Notes: generated from the letters alone by a model not told the origin. A stretch of 64,000 bases of DNA from JAWKOK01 sp963848115 (GCA_963848115.1 CAWKCP010000005.1:372001-436000); one strand, 5' to 3'. Shown: positions 38,551 to 47,710, counted from the stretch's first letter. Made by a program: numbers and translations.

Positions 38551-38989
38551 CCATCATCTTGCGGCCGAGGCAGGTGGCAGATAACCCCAAGGTCTGAATC
38601 AAGTCATTGACACGGCTGAGTCCCACGCTATCAATGCAAACATTGGTCGCCGTGTTGTCCGAGAGTGCAATCATCAACACAGCGGTGTCGAGCAGCGTCA
38701 GCTCGACACCGTCCTCCAGGTGTTCAAGCACACCGCTACCACCCGCGCCCTGCCCCGGTTCAAAACGGATACGTTGCGACAGATCGAGCGCGCCTTCCTC
38801 CGCCAGCAGAAAGAGTGTGGCCAGAACGTGGATCTTGATGGTCGAGGCAGTGGGAAAGACCTCATCGGCGTTGATCGTCAACGTATTGCCGTCAACGAGA
38901 TCGAGCAAGCAGACCCCAACGCTGGCATCTGCCTGCTCGATCTCGCGCTCAAGCTTTGTGCGCAAGTGCGTCCAAAACAACGTCGACAC
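38489..38989 (-). pseudogene. Class A beta-lactamase-like serine hydrolase, C-terminally truncated
   Basis: N-terminal half, 166 codons, of a class A beta-lactamase-like protein. FPTASTIKIHVLATLF holds the S-x-x-K catalytic pair and IALSDNTATNVCID the S-D-N motif. The protein leaves its family shortly after LGRKMMD (near 38555); the downstream KTG box is absent, and the last ~20 residues are GH3-gene DNA read out of frame. It starts directly after the RidA stop (GTG at 38989). With half the fold missing it should be inactive. Confidence 0.8.
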
Positions 38990-39442
38990 CTACTTTACCT
39001 CAACAATGATCTCCACCTCGACGGCAAAGTCGAAAGGGATGGTCATGCCTACGGCGCTGCGTGCATGGCGACCGGCATCCCCGAAGACCTCAAGCAACAG
39101 GTCGCTACAGCCGTGGATGACGCCGGGCGTATCGTTGAAGCCGGGGCCGACGTTGACCATGCCCAGCACCTTGACGACGCGCACCACATTGTCCAGACTG
39201 CCGGCCAACGTCTTGACTGCGGCCAAGGCGTTGAGGGCAGACATGCGTGCTGCCTCGTAGCCTTCTTCAACAGTGAGATCTTGCCCGAGTTTGCCGCGGA
39301 TCTCAACGCCGTCCCAGGCTGAAACCTGGCCGGACGTGTAGATCAGATTGCCGGTGCGTACGGCGTGGAGAAAGCGGCCGGTGTTCATTTCGACGGGTTG
39401 TACGTCATAACCGAGTTCCTTGAGTTTTGCTTCGTAGGACAT
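38990..39442 (-). CDS. RidA/YjgF-family protein
   Basis: Small enzyme-like protein of 150 residues from MSYEAKL, preceded by GGAAG. LIYTSGQVSAWDG, ALNALAAVKTLAGSLDNVVRVVKVLGMVN and ARSAVGMTIPFDFAVEVEIIVEV are typical of the long RidA/YjgF subgroup, which deaminates reactive enamines or imines. The stop codon abuts the beta-lactamase-like gene. The extended reading back to 39844 is spurious. Confidence 0.88.
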   Translation of the reverse strand: MSYEAKLKELGYDVQPVEMNTGRFLHAVRTGNLIYTSGQVSAWDGVEIRGKLGQDLTVEEGYEAARMSALNALAAVKTLAGSLDNVVRVVKVLGMVNVGPGFNDTPGVIHGCSDLLLEVFGDAGRHARSAVGMTIPFDFAVEVEIIVEVK

Positions 39443-39512
39443 GTGTGGACTTCCTTTCACGGGTTGCATATTGGGAGAAGTTTCTTGTACGGCGAGCGCT
39501 GATTGCCCAATT

Positions 39513-40061
39513 CTACCAGGGTTCCAGATCTCGCCACTCGATAGAAATTGGTAGAGTTCGATCATAATCCGGTGTTGTTGGCAGAGGATAGACCATGGCT
39601 TCTTCTTCCGGCATGGACACAAGGCCGTTGTCGCGACGGGCAGACAGCGGACCTTGCCAGCGTTCCCAGCCGAGGCGCTCATAGAAGCGTGCATCCGATG
39701 GGCAGAGTGCGGCAATTTCATAGGCTGGATCCTGAGCGATGGTCTCAACAGCAAGACGCATGACCTGACTCGCCAGCCCAAGGTTTCGAAACTCGAGCCC
39801 CGTTGCCACGGCTTCGATGTAGGCTGTGCGCAGCAGGGGTTCATTGCCTATCTGAAGCCATCGCGTGATCCATAGCGCATGGCTGACCAATCGTTCACCT
39901 TTCCGGGCCAAAACATGAATCGGATCGGAAAAACACGCAAGGTAGGGCTGAAAATCTTCCTCATAGGCCTCTGAGCAGAGTGCAAGCACTGCTGCTTGCT
40001 CGTCCTGAGTCATGTCGCTGCCCCTGCGCACTTCAAAACGAAATCCCGAGAGATCTGACAT
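39513..40061 (-). CDS. AAC(2')-like GNAT acetyltransferase
   Basis: GNAT protein of about 182 residues. The C-terminal half, with AALCPSDARFYERLGWERWQGPLS, MPEEEAMVYPLP and SIEWRDLEPW, closely follows the layout of aminoglycoside 2'-N-acetyltransferases, whose family ends in a W-R-D-x-x-W motif. The acetyl-CoA helix is FRNLGLASQVMRLAVE. Start MSDLSGF is preferred over MVTMSDL. By family knowledge it could acetylate aminoglycosides; a housekeeping substrate is equally possible. It overlaps no neighbour and is 11 bp from the protease gene. Confidence 0.72.
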   Translation of the reverse strand: MSDLSGFRFEVRRGSDMTQDEQAAVLALCSEAYEEDFQPYLACFSDPIHVLARKGERLVSHALWITRWLQIGNEPLLRTAYIEAVATGLEFRNLGLASQVMRLAVETIAQDPAYEIAALCPSDARFYERLGWERWQGPLSARRDNGLVSMPEEEAMVYPLPTTPDYDRTLPISIEWRDLEPW

Positions 40062-40072
40062 GGTTACCATCC

Positions 40073-41381
40073 TTATCGCCAGAACTGATACATGTCGTAG
40101 CCGACGGAAATGTAGGACGGGTCTATGTTCAATACCGCCAAAATGCTACCGACCAGTGACCAGAACCAGCGATTGAAGGCAGGGGAGTAGAAAAAGAGTC
40201 CGAAGAGGATGAAGAAGCCGAACCGATAGAGTGGAGCGACCAGCCTGTGGATCGAGTCGGGTAGCCATGGTTCAAAGATGCCAAAGCCGTCCAGACCGGG
40301 CATTGGAAACAGATTGAGCACAATGGCCGTCACCTGCAGAAAGACCAAAAAGACCATGGCTGCCCAGAATGGTTCACGCGGGAGCTCAGTTCCATCCTGC
40401 CAGAGCAGAAAATAGACGCCGGCCAGCATCGCTGCAAAGAGCATATTGGCTATCGGACCGGCAGCCGAAACCAGACTCATCATGCCCCGACTGCGAATTT
40501 CACTGCGATCAATGAAGACGGCGCCGCCCGGCAGTCCGATTCCGCCCATCAACAGGATGGCCACCGGCATCACAATGCTAAGCACACCGTGTGTATACTT
40601 CAAGGGGTTGAGCGACAGATAGCCCTTGCCCACCACACTGTAGTCGCCGCCGATATAGGCAACCAGGGCATGGCCGAACTCGTGCAGGGCGAGCGAGACA
40701 ATCCAGCCGGCGGTGACGAAGACAAAGAGCACATAGTCGGCCGTCGGATCATTGGGCCCCAACCGGTAGAGAAAGAAGCCCGCGGCGATGGTCAAGAGCG
40801 TAAGACCCAGGAAGACAGGGCTGACCCTGAAATGGGCGGTGCTCATGCTGGTTGGCGTAGCGGGTCGCCTGCTGTTACCATCACCAATCTGAGCCGTGGC
40901 ATCGCCGGCAGGATTCGACCAACTCGTTTCGTCAACCTGTACAGGCGTCGAGCGAATCAGGCCGCTGTGCACGCCGAACTTGCTTAGCACAGCGCCAAGC
41001 TCACCGCCTGCCGTCTGCTGAATGCCGAGCAGCAGCGCACGTGTTGTGACCTCAGACACGCCGTCTCTGGCCGCCTCGTCACCAGCACGCGCGATGGCCT
41101 TATAGAGCCCCGTTGACATACGCGTCGGCTGCCGTTCCGCTGTGTAGTATTGGCCACCGTCATGATCCCCTGCCATCTTGGACAGATCACGCCGCAGGCC
41201 CTTGACATCAATCCCGAGCACGCGGCAAGGTACTCATCGCATCGCATTCCGGATCTGCCAGCAACGTCAGAAGTTGATCGCGAGATGTGACAAAGTCCAC
41301 CTGGCGTTCGCCGGCCTCAAAGACCGTCTGCTGAAAAGAACGCTGCGCCGCGCTTGAAAAGGTCGATTGACCTTGGTTCAT
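40073..41381 (-). CDS. Clp-N domain / site-2-protease (M50) fusion, frameshifted
   Basis: Fusion protein, about 435 residues after correction. Residues ~1-135 form a Clp-N double repeat (MNQGQSTFSSAAQRSFQQTV ... TRALLLGIQQTAGGELGAVLSKFG), the peptide-sensing domain of Clp ATPases. The C-terminal ~270 residues are a polytopic M50 metalloprotease with HEFGH zinc motif and NLFPMPGLDGFG. The frame breaks near 41221-41224: MNQGQ... ends MSTLPRARD-stop, the other frame opens VLGIDVKGLRRDL. Removing one base joins them. Start ATG at 41381. M50 proteases cut membrane-bound regulators; the Clp-N part may select substrates. Confidence 0.78.
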
Positions 41382-41600
41382 AGGCTAGAAGTCCTGCTCT
41401 CTTCGCTGCGTCCGTCCAATTGGATTTTGTGGCCAATTGGAGTTTATGGCCGGACGGGACCCGAATAAGGCAGATTGCTCGAGATTGTCACGGATCTGTC
41501 AGAACAAATCCGCGACAGTCCGCTCAATCTGGATGATCCGCATCCTATTGGGTCGTTGACGGAATAGGTACACTTCCGTGCACGGTGCACGGGCCACGCA

Positions 41601-42005
41601 CTAGCGGTGAAATATCTCAGCGGATTCCGGCTTCAGGAACTGCTGCACCTCAAATGAGTACCCGCCGGGATCTTCGAAAAAGAAGCAACGCACCTGGATC
41701 GAATCGTAGGTGTTGGGTTCGCGCAGGATCTTGACGTTTTGCGCGCGCAAGTGCGCGTGCCAAGCATCAACATCCTCGACCGCCATGGTCAGAAGCACGG
41801 CATTATCTGGCTTGGCCGAATGAAAGCCTTCCTCGCTATCCACGATGCCGATGAAACTGCTGGCAGTCAGCCGAAAGATCTGTGCAAAGCCCTGATCTTC
41901 AACCAGTTCGAGCCCAATTGTATTTTCATAGAAGTCGGCAATCGGCGCAAGGTCGTCGTAATAGAGAAAGGTGATTTGAGATTGGATACGAGGCAGAACA
42001 GCCAT
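41601..42005 (-). CDS. VOC (glyoxalase/bleomycin resistance) superfamily protein
   Basis: Small VOC protein of 134 residues. ITFLYYDDLAPIADFYENTIGLELVEDQGFAQIFRL and VEDVDAWHAHLRAQNVKILREP, then FFEDPGGYSFEVQQFL give the two beta-alpha-beta-beta-beta modules, with a C-terminal Glu metal ligand (SFEVQQF). Functions range from glyoxalases to antibiotic binding; none can be chosen here. Gap 41382-41600 has no gene. Confidence 0.82.
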   Translation of the reverse strand: MAVLPRIQSQITFLYYDDLAPIADFYENTIGLELVEDQGFAQIFRLTASSFIGIVDSEEGFHSAKPDNAVLLTMAVEDVDAWHAHLRAQNVKILREPNTYDSIQVRCFFFEDPGGYSFEVQQFLKPESAEIFHR

Positions 42006-42053
42006 GGTGAATTCCCGTTTTCGCTGGCTAAATTCAGATAGGAAGATTGAATC

Positions 42054-44162
42054 TCACTCGCCGTGCAATGAGTGAAAAAGATCGTCGCCGTCCTTGATGT
42101 CAACAAAGGCAGTAATGTGATCGCCGGGCATGAGGATCGTATCCCCGTGGGGAATGATTGTTTTCCCATCCCGTCTGATCGAAATCAAGACACAACGTGT
42201 GGGAAGTTCAGACGCTATTGTGGCAACAGTTTCGCCGACGGCCCTATCGTCTTGATGCAGGATGACCTCAACGAATTCGGTGCCATCTCCATCGCTTAGA
42301 TCAATCTGTTGGGTTCTATGCTGAATCTCAGCCCGACGTGTTAGAGCGAGATCGTATGCAAGGACAATGTCCTGCCGTCGAACGATTCCCAACAATTGGT
42401 ACGGATCGTCGCGTGAGACGACCGGAAGACGGCCGAGACCGCGCGTCCCCATGGTGGCCAACGCATTGCCTATCGTTTCGTCAGGAAAAGCGACTTTCAG
42501 CCGTGGCCAAGTCGTACCGATATCTGCGACTGTTCCAGCGTGGGGCCGGGATTCCTCTAACGTTTCCTCCAGGTCGGTTATGGTCACGATGCCCCAGAGC
42601 TTGTTCTCGCTGTCCAACACCAGAAGGCCATGATGGTGGGTGCGTGTGAAGATGTCGGTCAATTCTGTGATTGTCGTATCAACAGAGACTGTCTTCAATT
42701 CATGCGACATTGCCTCGCCAACCGTCACGCCCTGCAAGATGTCCTCGTCACGCCCGCGGCGAAGCCGTACGCCCCGTCTCGTCAGCTTCAGCGTGTAGAT
42801 CGATTCGCCGCCCAGCATTTTCTGCGCCAACATCGTCGCGATGACCACGGTCAACATCAGGGGAAGAATAATCCGATAGTCGCCAGTCAGTTCGAAGAGT
42901 ATCAGTACTGCCGTGATCGGTGCATGGGCGCTTGCAGAAAAGACTGCCGCCATGCCGACCAAAGCATAGGCGCCGGCCGGAGCGACAAGTTCTGGAAAGA
43001 TCGTCGTCATGAGCATTTGAAAGGCTGCACCAAGCATGGCGCCCATGAATAACGATGGTGCAAAAACACCTCCAGATCCCCCAGATCCCAAGGTAAGGCT
43101 CGTAGCGATCAACTTCAGAACAAGCAGCCCGGCGGCAACACCCAGGGCCAGCTGGCTCGACAGCGCAGCTTCAATGACCTCGTAACCGACATTGTAGACT
43201 TGGGGCACAGTGTCCCATCGTAGTGCACTCATACCCAATGGATAGGCCAACGCCAATACGCCAAGAAGCACACCGCCAATCGCAGGCTTTACCCATTCGG
43301 GTACTGCCGTCCAATTGTCAAATAGATCTTCTGACCAATAGAGCACGCGCACGAATACCACACCAGTCACGGCCGCCAGGAGGCCCAGATCTGGATAGAA
43401 CAGGAATTCCCACAGACTGCTGATGCCATACTCAAAGGGAATAGCAAACGCAGCCACATCGCCAAACACGTACCGCCCAACCACGCCGGCCGCAACCGCT
43501 GAGACAACGACCGAACTGAAGTACCGTACGCTAAATCGCCCGCCCATGATGACTTCCAGGGCAAAGATGACGCCGGCGATCGGGGCATTGAAAGTAGCAG
43601 CAATGCCGGCCGCCGCACCACAAGCGACAAGATTGCTTACACGATCAGCGGAGAGATTCAGCACTTGGCCGATCGATGAACCCAAAGCCGACCCAATCTG
43701 AACGATGGGACCTTCGCGACCCACCGAACCGCCTGTGCCAATACAGATCGAAGAGGCCAAAGACTTGACCACCGCTACTGCCGGACGGATTCGACCACCG
43801 CGCAGAGCAACAGCTTCCATCACTTCCGGCACGCCATGGCCTTTGGCTTCGGGCGCGAAGTTGTAGACCAGGAGACCGACCAGTAGACCGCCAATGGCGG
43901 GCACAAAGATGACATAGGCAAGCCCCCACTGGCTGGTAACGGTCGGAATCCAGTCGTAGCTGATCCAGGCAACCCCGCGTATTAAGTATCGGAAGATGAC
44001 TGCACCCACGCCAGTAAGCAGCCCGACAAGTAGTGAAGTTACGAGTAAAACTACATCTGAGGGCGGCTGATAGTGATTCAGAAGAGATGTTAATCGTCCA
44101 GACAAGGATGATAGCGTACCGGATGACGCATTGCTCGCCCTCATTTCTGTCATGTCGCACAA
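42054..44162 (-). CDS. ClC-type chloride channel/antiporter with CBS and RCK-C domains
   Basis: Membrane protein of 702 residues. The ClC core (~40-450) has GTGGSVGREGPIVQIG (GREGP selectivity motif with gating Glu), GSGGSGGVFAPSLFMGAMLG and NAPIAGVIFALEVIMGG. Two CBS domains (~470-590: VGEAMSHELKTVSVD ... and VADIGTTWPRLKV ...) are followed by a TrkA-C/RCK-C domain (~620-690). CBS domains bind adenine nucleotides and RCK-C small ligands, so transport is probably ligand-gated. The CLC/CBS/TrkA-C arrangement is known but not the commonest. Confidence 0.9.
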   Translation of the reverse strand: MCDMTEMRASNASSGTLSSLSGRLTSLLNHYQPPSDVVLLVTSLLVGLLTGVGAVIFRYLIRGVAWISYDWIPTVTSQWGLAYVIFVPAIGGLLVGLLVYNFAPEAKGHGVPEVMEAVALRGGRIRPAVAVVKSLASSICIGTGGSVGREGPIVQIGSALGSSIGQVLNLSADRVSNLVACGAAAGIAATFNAPIAGVIFALEVIMGGRFSVRYFSSVVVSAVAAGVVGRYVFGDVAAFAIPFEYGISSLWEFLFYPDLGLLAAVTGVVFVRVLYWSEDLFDNWTAVPEWVKPAIGGVLLGVLALAYPLGMSALRWDTVPQVYNVGYEVIEAALSSQLALGVAAGLLVLKLIATSLTLGSGGSGGVFAPSLFMGAMLGAAFQMLMTTIFPELVAPAGAYALVGMAAVFSASAHAPITAVLILFELTGDYRIILPLMLTVVIATMLAQKMLGGESIYTLKLTRRGVRLRRGRDEDILQGVTVGEAMSHELKTVSVDTTITELTDIFTRTHHHGLLVLDSENKLWGIVTITDLEETLEESRPHAGTVADIGTTWPRLKVAFPDETIGNALATMGTRGLGRLPVVSRDDPYQLLGIVRRQDIVLAYDLALTRRAEIQHRTQQIDLSDGDGTEFVEVILHQDDRAVGETVATIASELPTRCVLISIRRDGKTIIPHGDTILMPGDHITAFVDIKDGDDLFHSLHGE

Positions 44163-44250
44163 TCCTTGATGCGTGTTGGTACACTGTGGGATTCTTGCCT
44201 GCCCGCGCCCGCGTTCATCTATGGCATGGACTCACCCGTTGACAGCTGAA

Positions 44251-44970
44251 TCACGGAAATCGGCGGCGTGCCTGTTCGAATTCGATGGCCTTTGCTGTAA
44301 ATCGGTAGAGTCTTGCCGGGCGGTGATCGCCTTCACGCAGATTGCCGGTCTCCTCCAGCACGTCGGCGGTCAACATCTTGCGCCGGAAGTTCCGCTTATC
44401 CAACTCCTCGTTGAGAACCACTTCATAGACTTTCTGAAGTTCCGACAAGGTGAACTCAGGTGGAAGCAATAGGAAACCGAGTGCGGTCCATTCTAACTTC
44501 CAGCGCAGTCGCATGATTGCATAGTCAAGAATGCGTTGGTGATCGAAGGCCAATCTGGGCAGATCATAGATGTTCCACCAGCGGGCATCGCGGGCATCAT
44601 CACCACCGCGCACATCCTTCGTGGCGACCTCGTCGGCGCTCAGAAGCGTGAAATAGGAGACAGTGATGACCCGCGTACGGGGGTCGCGATCCGGTTGGCC
44701 AAACGTGTAGAGTTGTTCCAGGTAGATGTCAGTGACGTTCGTTTCCTCGGCCAGTTCTCGACGTGCCGCATCCTGCAAGTCCTCGTCCATATTGACAAAA
44801 CCGCCGGGCAACGCCCAGTGATACTGGAACGGTTCGTTCTCACGCTGGATCAAGAGCGTCGTCAACTGGTCGTTCTGAAATGCGAAGAGAATGATGTCGA
44901 CGGTCACTGCTGGACGCGGATGGGTGTAACGATATTTCCCCGTCTCGCGTGAGGGAAGCTGCTCGCTCAC
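44251..44970 (-). CDS. NUDIX hydrolase with NrtR-like C-terminal wHTH
   Basis: Protein of about 239 residues from GTG 44970 (AGAGG upstream). The NUDIX box GGFVNMDEDLQDAARRELAEET fits G-x5-E-x7-R-E-U-x-E-E. The C-terminal ~80 residues (FTLSELQKVYEVVLNEELDKRNFRRKMLTADVLEE) match the winged-helix part of NrtR-type NAD regulators and ADP-ribose-sensing proteins. It could be a transcription factor for NAD metabolism rather than a hydrolase; no NAD genes are adjacent. It is read toward the ClC gene. Confidence 0.82.
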   Translation of the reverse strand: MSEQLPSRETGKYRYTHPRPAVTVDIILFAFQNDQLTTLLIQRENEPFQYHWALPGGFVNMDEDLQDAARRELAEETNVTDIYLEQLYTFGQPDRDPRTRVITVSYFTLLSADEVATKDVRGGDDARDARWWNIYDLPRLAFDHQRILDYAIMRLRWKLEWTALGFLLLPPEFTLSELQKVYEVVLNEELDKRNFRRKMLTADVLEETGNLREGDHRPARLYRFTAKAIEFEQARRRFP

Positions 44971-45088
44971 ATTTGACCTCTGCGCTGGGTGTGTTAGGAG
45001 CTTATAGTCAGGTCTACACTTACAATCGTAAGCCTCGCCTCTGCATTTGTCAAAAAGCCTGGGCAGCCTCGCCCAGATGCCGGGAATC

Positions 45089-46756
45089 TCATTCCTGGTA
45101 CTCGTCCCATGTCCCAAGAAATCGACGAAACACATGTCCATCCATCTGCCAGATCTCATTGGCAAAACGGCGAATGAAATGGCGATCATGGGAAATGGCG
45201 ATCACGGGACCGGGGAACTCGAACAACGCGTTTTCAAACTCCTCCAGCACATCCAGACTGACGTGATTGGTCGGTTCGTCCAGCAACAGTAGATTGGCCT
45301 TGCGCGCAATGAGGATAGCGATCTGCAGTTTGCGTTTCTGGCCGATGCTCAACTGGGACACTTGTTTCATCAAGTCCGGATAGGTGAAGAGCCCATAGCG
45401 CAGCAACTCCGCCTTGAGCGTCTCCCAGTCCCCCTGACGTCCATCCCGATAGGCCTCGTAGAGGGTCGGGTGACTATCCAATGTCTCCTGTTCTTGGTCC
45501 AGATAGCCGATCTCAACACTGCCGGCAATGGTGACATCGCCGGCATCGGGTGTTTCAACGCCGGCAAGAATACGTAGCAATGTACTCTTGCCGGCCCCAT
45601 TGGGACCGATAATGACGACACGGCTGTCAGCGCTGAGCGAGAAGTTGATGTCGCTAAGTACAACCTGCTCTCCGTAGGCTTTGCTCAACTGCGAAGCCCC
45701 CAGGGGGGCTCGACTGACCAGCACCTGCGGATTGAAGTCGGGATTGATGCGCAATGGTCGCGGTGGCCTCGGGATTGGATCGGCCTCAATGCGCCTCACC
45801 TTCTCCTCGGCGCTGCGCAGATTACGCGATACAGCATCCTGCACGCGTTCCCCCTTGGCGTTATAGGCCATATCCTTGACGCCATCCTTTGGCGCACGGT
45901 TATGGGCGACCGAGCGCGCTTTGCTCCGGATGAACTTTCGCAACGACCAGAGTTCATCCTGTTCACGCTCATAGTCCTCCTCCCACTTCTGCCGCTGCTC
46001 GCGTTTCACTTCGGCAAAGTGATCGTAGCTGCCCGCATATTGCTTCGCTTCACGGGTATGTTCCACGATCTCCAGGATTGAAGTCATCGCTTGGTTCAAG
46101 AAATGTCGATCATGTGAGACGGCCAAAATGCCGCTTTGGAACTGTCGAAGATAGTCCTCCAGCCATTCCAAGGCCGCGAAATCGAGGTGATTGGTCGGTT
46201 CGTCCAGCACGAGCAGATCCGGCGTACACAGCAGTAGTGCCGCCAGTCCTACCCGCATCTTCTCACCGCCGGAGAGTGACTCAACAGTTCGGTCGCGCGG
46301 CAGGCTATCGACACTCAGGCCCGCGAAAATGGCGTCGCGCCGATGCCCAATATCATAGCCGCCACGATGCTCATATCGCTCAAGCAAGTCGCCGTACTCA
46401 TCCAGACGCATCGACAGATTGCCATCGCCTTCACTCATCTGTCGTTCCAACTCGTGCAGGCGCGTCTCCATCCGGCGTAGGCCGCCCAACGCGTGATCGA
46501 CATACTCGTTGATCGTCTGTCCGGCAGGGACCACGAGACTCTGAGGCAGATAGCCGATCTCCGCACCGTCGCGAATCCATATACGACCGTCATCGGCGAT
46601 TTCCCGGCCGATGAGAATTTTCAGCAAGGTCGACTTGCCAACGCCATTGGCCCCGACTAGACCCACCTTCTGGTCTTCGCCCAGTGTGAAGGATACGTTT
46701 TGGAGAACTTGATTGTCGCCGTACGATTTTGAGACATTCTCGACTCGCAGAAGCAT
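45089..46756 (-). CDS. ABC-F ATPase, antibiotic-resistance-type
   Basis: Soluble twin-ATPase of 555 residues: GANGVGKSTLLK, LSGGEKMRVGLAALLL, LLVLDEPTNHLD; then GPNGAGKSTLLR, LSIGQKRKLQIAILIA, LLLLDEPTNHVS. It has no TMDs. The ~80-residue linker is a charged coiled coil (KREQRQKWEEDYEREQDEL...) as in ribosome-protecting ABC-F proteins. Members that dislodge macrolides, lincosamides or streptogramins are controlled by leader attenuation. The 300-nt leader here has a promoter, an upstream ORF and an intrinsic terminator, which supports that role. Ribosome site GGAGACTCC precedes the ATG weakly. Confidence 0.88.
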   Translation of the reverse strand: MLLRVENVSKSYGDNQVLQNVSFTLGEDQKVGLVGANGVGKSTLLKILIGREIADDGRIWIRDGAEIGYLPQSLVVPAGQTINEYVDHALGGLRRMETRLHELERQMSEGDGNLSMRLDEYGDLLERYEHRGGYDIGHRRDAIFAGLSVDSLPRDRTVESLSGGEKMRVGLAALLLCTPDLLVLDEPTNHLDFAALEWLEDYLRQFQSGILAVSHDRHFLNQAMTSILEIVEHTREAKQYAGSYDHFAEVKREQRQKWEEDYEREQDELWSLRKFIRSKARSVAHNRAPKDGVKDMAYNAKGERVQDAVSRNLRSAEEKVRRIEADPIPRPPRPLRINPDFNPQVLVSRAPLGASQLSKAYGEQVVLSDINFSLSADSRVVIIGPNGAGKSTLLRILAGVETPDAGDVTIAGSVEIGYLDQEQETLDSHPTLYEAYRDGRQGDWETLKAELLRYGLFTYPDLMKQVSQLSIGQKRKLQIAILIARKANLLLLDEPTNHVSLDVLEEFENALFEFPGPVIAISHDRHFIRRFANEIWQMDGHVFRRFLGTWDEYQE

Positions 46757-46887
46757 AACAGGAGACTCCCTATTCGATAGATCAAGAGTTCAATGATCCA
46801 CAAAGTCAGTGGATGAAACCCTGTGTCGCTCAATCTCCGTGATTCGCTTCGACGCCCGGTTACGCCGGCGTCACTGGCAACAAGAAG

Positions 46888-46926
46888 AAAAAAAACGGCC
46901 ACGGAGCAGAAGCGCTCGTGGCCGTC
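46888..46926 (-). terminator. Attenuator (intrinsic terminator) in the ABC-F leader
   Basis: Read on the minus strand, ACGGCCACGAGCGC and GCTCCGTGGCCGT form a long GC stem with a short loop, followed by eight U (plus-strand A 46888-46895). It lies 130 nt before the ABC-F start and 35 nt after the upstream ORF, in the sense direction. A terminator here would stop transcription before the gene unless relieved. Confidence 0.88.
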
Positions 46927-46961
46927 AATGGCGTGGTTGAATGACGTGGCTGTTTGAAACG

Positions 46962-47063
46962 TTACAAGAGGTTGGTATGACGTGATGCAAAAATAACGTG
47001 ACAAACAGGAACCGGAGCACGACTACGTCTAGCGTAGAATTGGATCCGATCGTTGTCTGTCAT
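46962..47063 (-). CDS. 33-residue leader peptide (upstream ORF) of the ABC-F gene
   Basis: Short ORF of 33 codons (MTDNDRIQFYARRSRAPV ...) with GAGGGG 6 nt before its ATG, the best ribosome site in the leader. It contains RRSR and ends 35 nt before the terminator. Leader peptides of ABC-F and erm genes stall drug-bound ribosomes, often at R/K-x-R/K motifs, and change RNA folding. The reading of this ORF as such a leader is inference from position, RBS and motif. Confidence 0.7.
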   Translation of the reverse strand: MTDNDRIQFYARRSRAPVPVCHVIFASRHTNLL

Positions 47064-47138
47064 GAAGTTCCCCTCAGGCGAACCAGTGCGTTATTTCGAC
47101 AAAAACAGAAGGACAGGTCTTTTTGCCTCACTACTGCT

Positions 47139-47168
47139 ACTTTACCATCCTTGAATCGGGCTTGTCAA
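47139..47168 (-). promoter_or_regulatory. Promoter of the ABC-F leader transcript
   Basis: On the minus strand TTGACA (47168-47163) and TAAAGT (47144-47139) are separated by 18 bp and direct transcription into the leader. It places the transcript start near 47130, giving a leader of about 375 nt. Confidence 0.65.
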
Positions 47169-47377
47169 AATCGGTGCGAACATAGTCAGGAACAGAGCCA
47201 GAGGACCATCTCCATCGAAAGCCATTGCCAATTTTCGCGGTTTGCGGACGATGCTGTTATAATCCGTCGCATTAGGAAACGGCACGTTGAAGTCCTCGCC
47301 GCAAACTATATTACTGCTCACAACATCCTCACTGATCACTGTTTCAGTACCAACATGAATTCTGGACAATAGGAACC

Positions 47378-47710
47378 GTGTATCGAAGAAAATTGAATCG
47401 AGCGTGGGAAACACTGAGGTCGTTGCCGATGCCTGCCATCGCATCGGACCGGCTGGTAGATCTACATAACGACCTGACATACTACGATACGACCGTCGCC
47501 AAACAGATGCGGGAATACCTTCGTGGAAACCCAATCAACTTGTACAAAGTCTCTGTCGATAACGAGTTAGAAGACTCGCTACGTGCCTTCAAAACTGAAA
47601 ACAGCGCCGAAGTCGAGTGTCGCCGGGAGATGCTACGATACAAACGGCGTATCGATGATGTTGTGCGTGAACTATTGCGGGCGGTCGAGGACCCCGAGGA
47701 AGCCAACTGA
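47378..47710 (+). CDS. Hypothetical protein
   Basis: ORF of 110 residues beginning at GTG 47378. It is rich in charged residues, with predicted helices (TVAKQMREYLRGN..., ECRREMLRYKRRIDDVVRELLRAV). No family is recognised. The preceding 200 bp contain a TATAAT (47256-47261) that could serve as its promoter. It is divergent from the ABC-F leader. A downstream inverted repeat follows. Coding status is moderately supported by length, codon use and absence of a better ORF. Confidence 0.5.
   Translation: MYRRKLNRAWETLRSLPMPAIASDRLVDLHNDLTYYDTTVAKQMREYLRGNPINLYKVSVDNELEDSLRAFKTENSAEVECRREMLRYKRRIDDVVRELLRAVEDPEEAN

Noticed and set aside
38489..38989. Functional class A beta-lactamase resistance gene
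   Set aside because: Only the S-x-x-K and S-D-N half is present; the KTG half is missing.
1..41381. Programmed +1 recoding as a shared mechanism for the frame breaks
   Set aside because: The break sites share no slippery codon, stop context or structure, and occur in unrelated housekeeping-type genes. Sequencing error is simpler.
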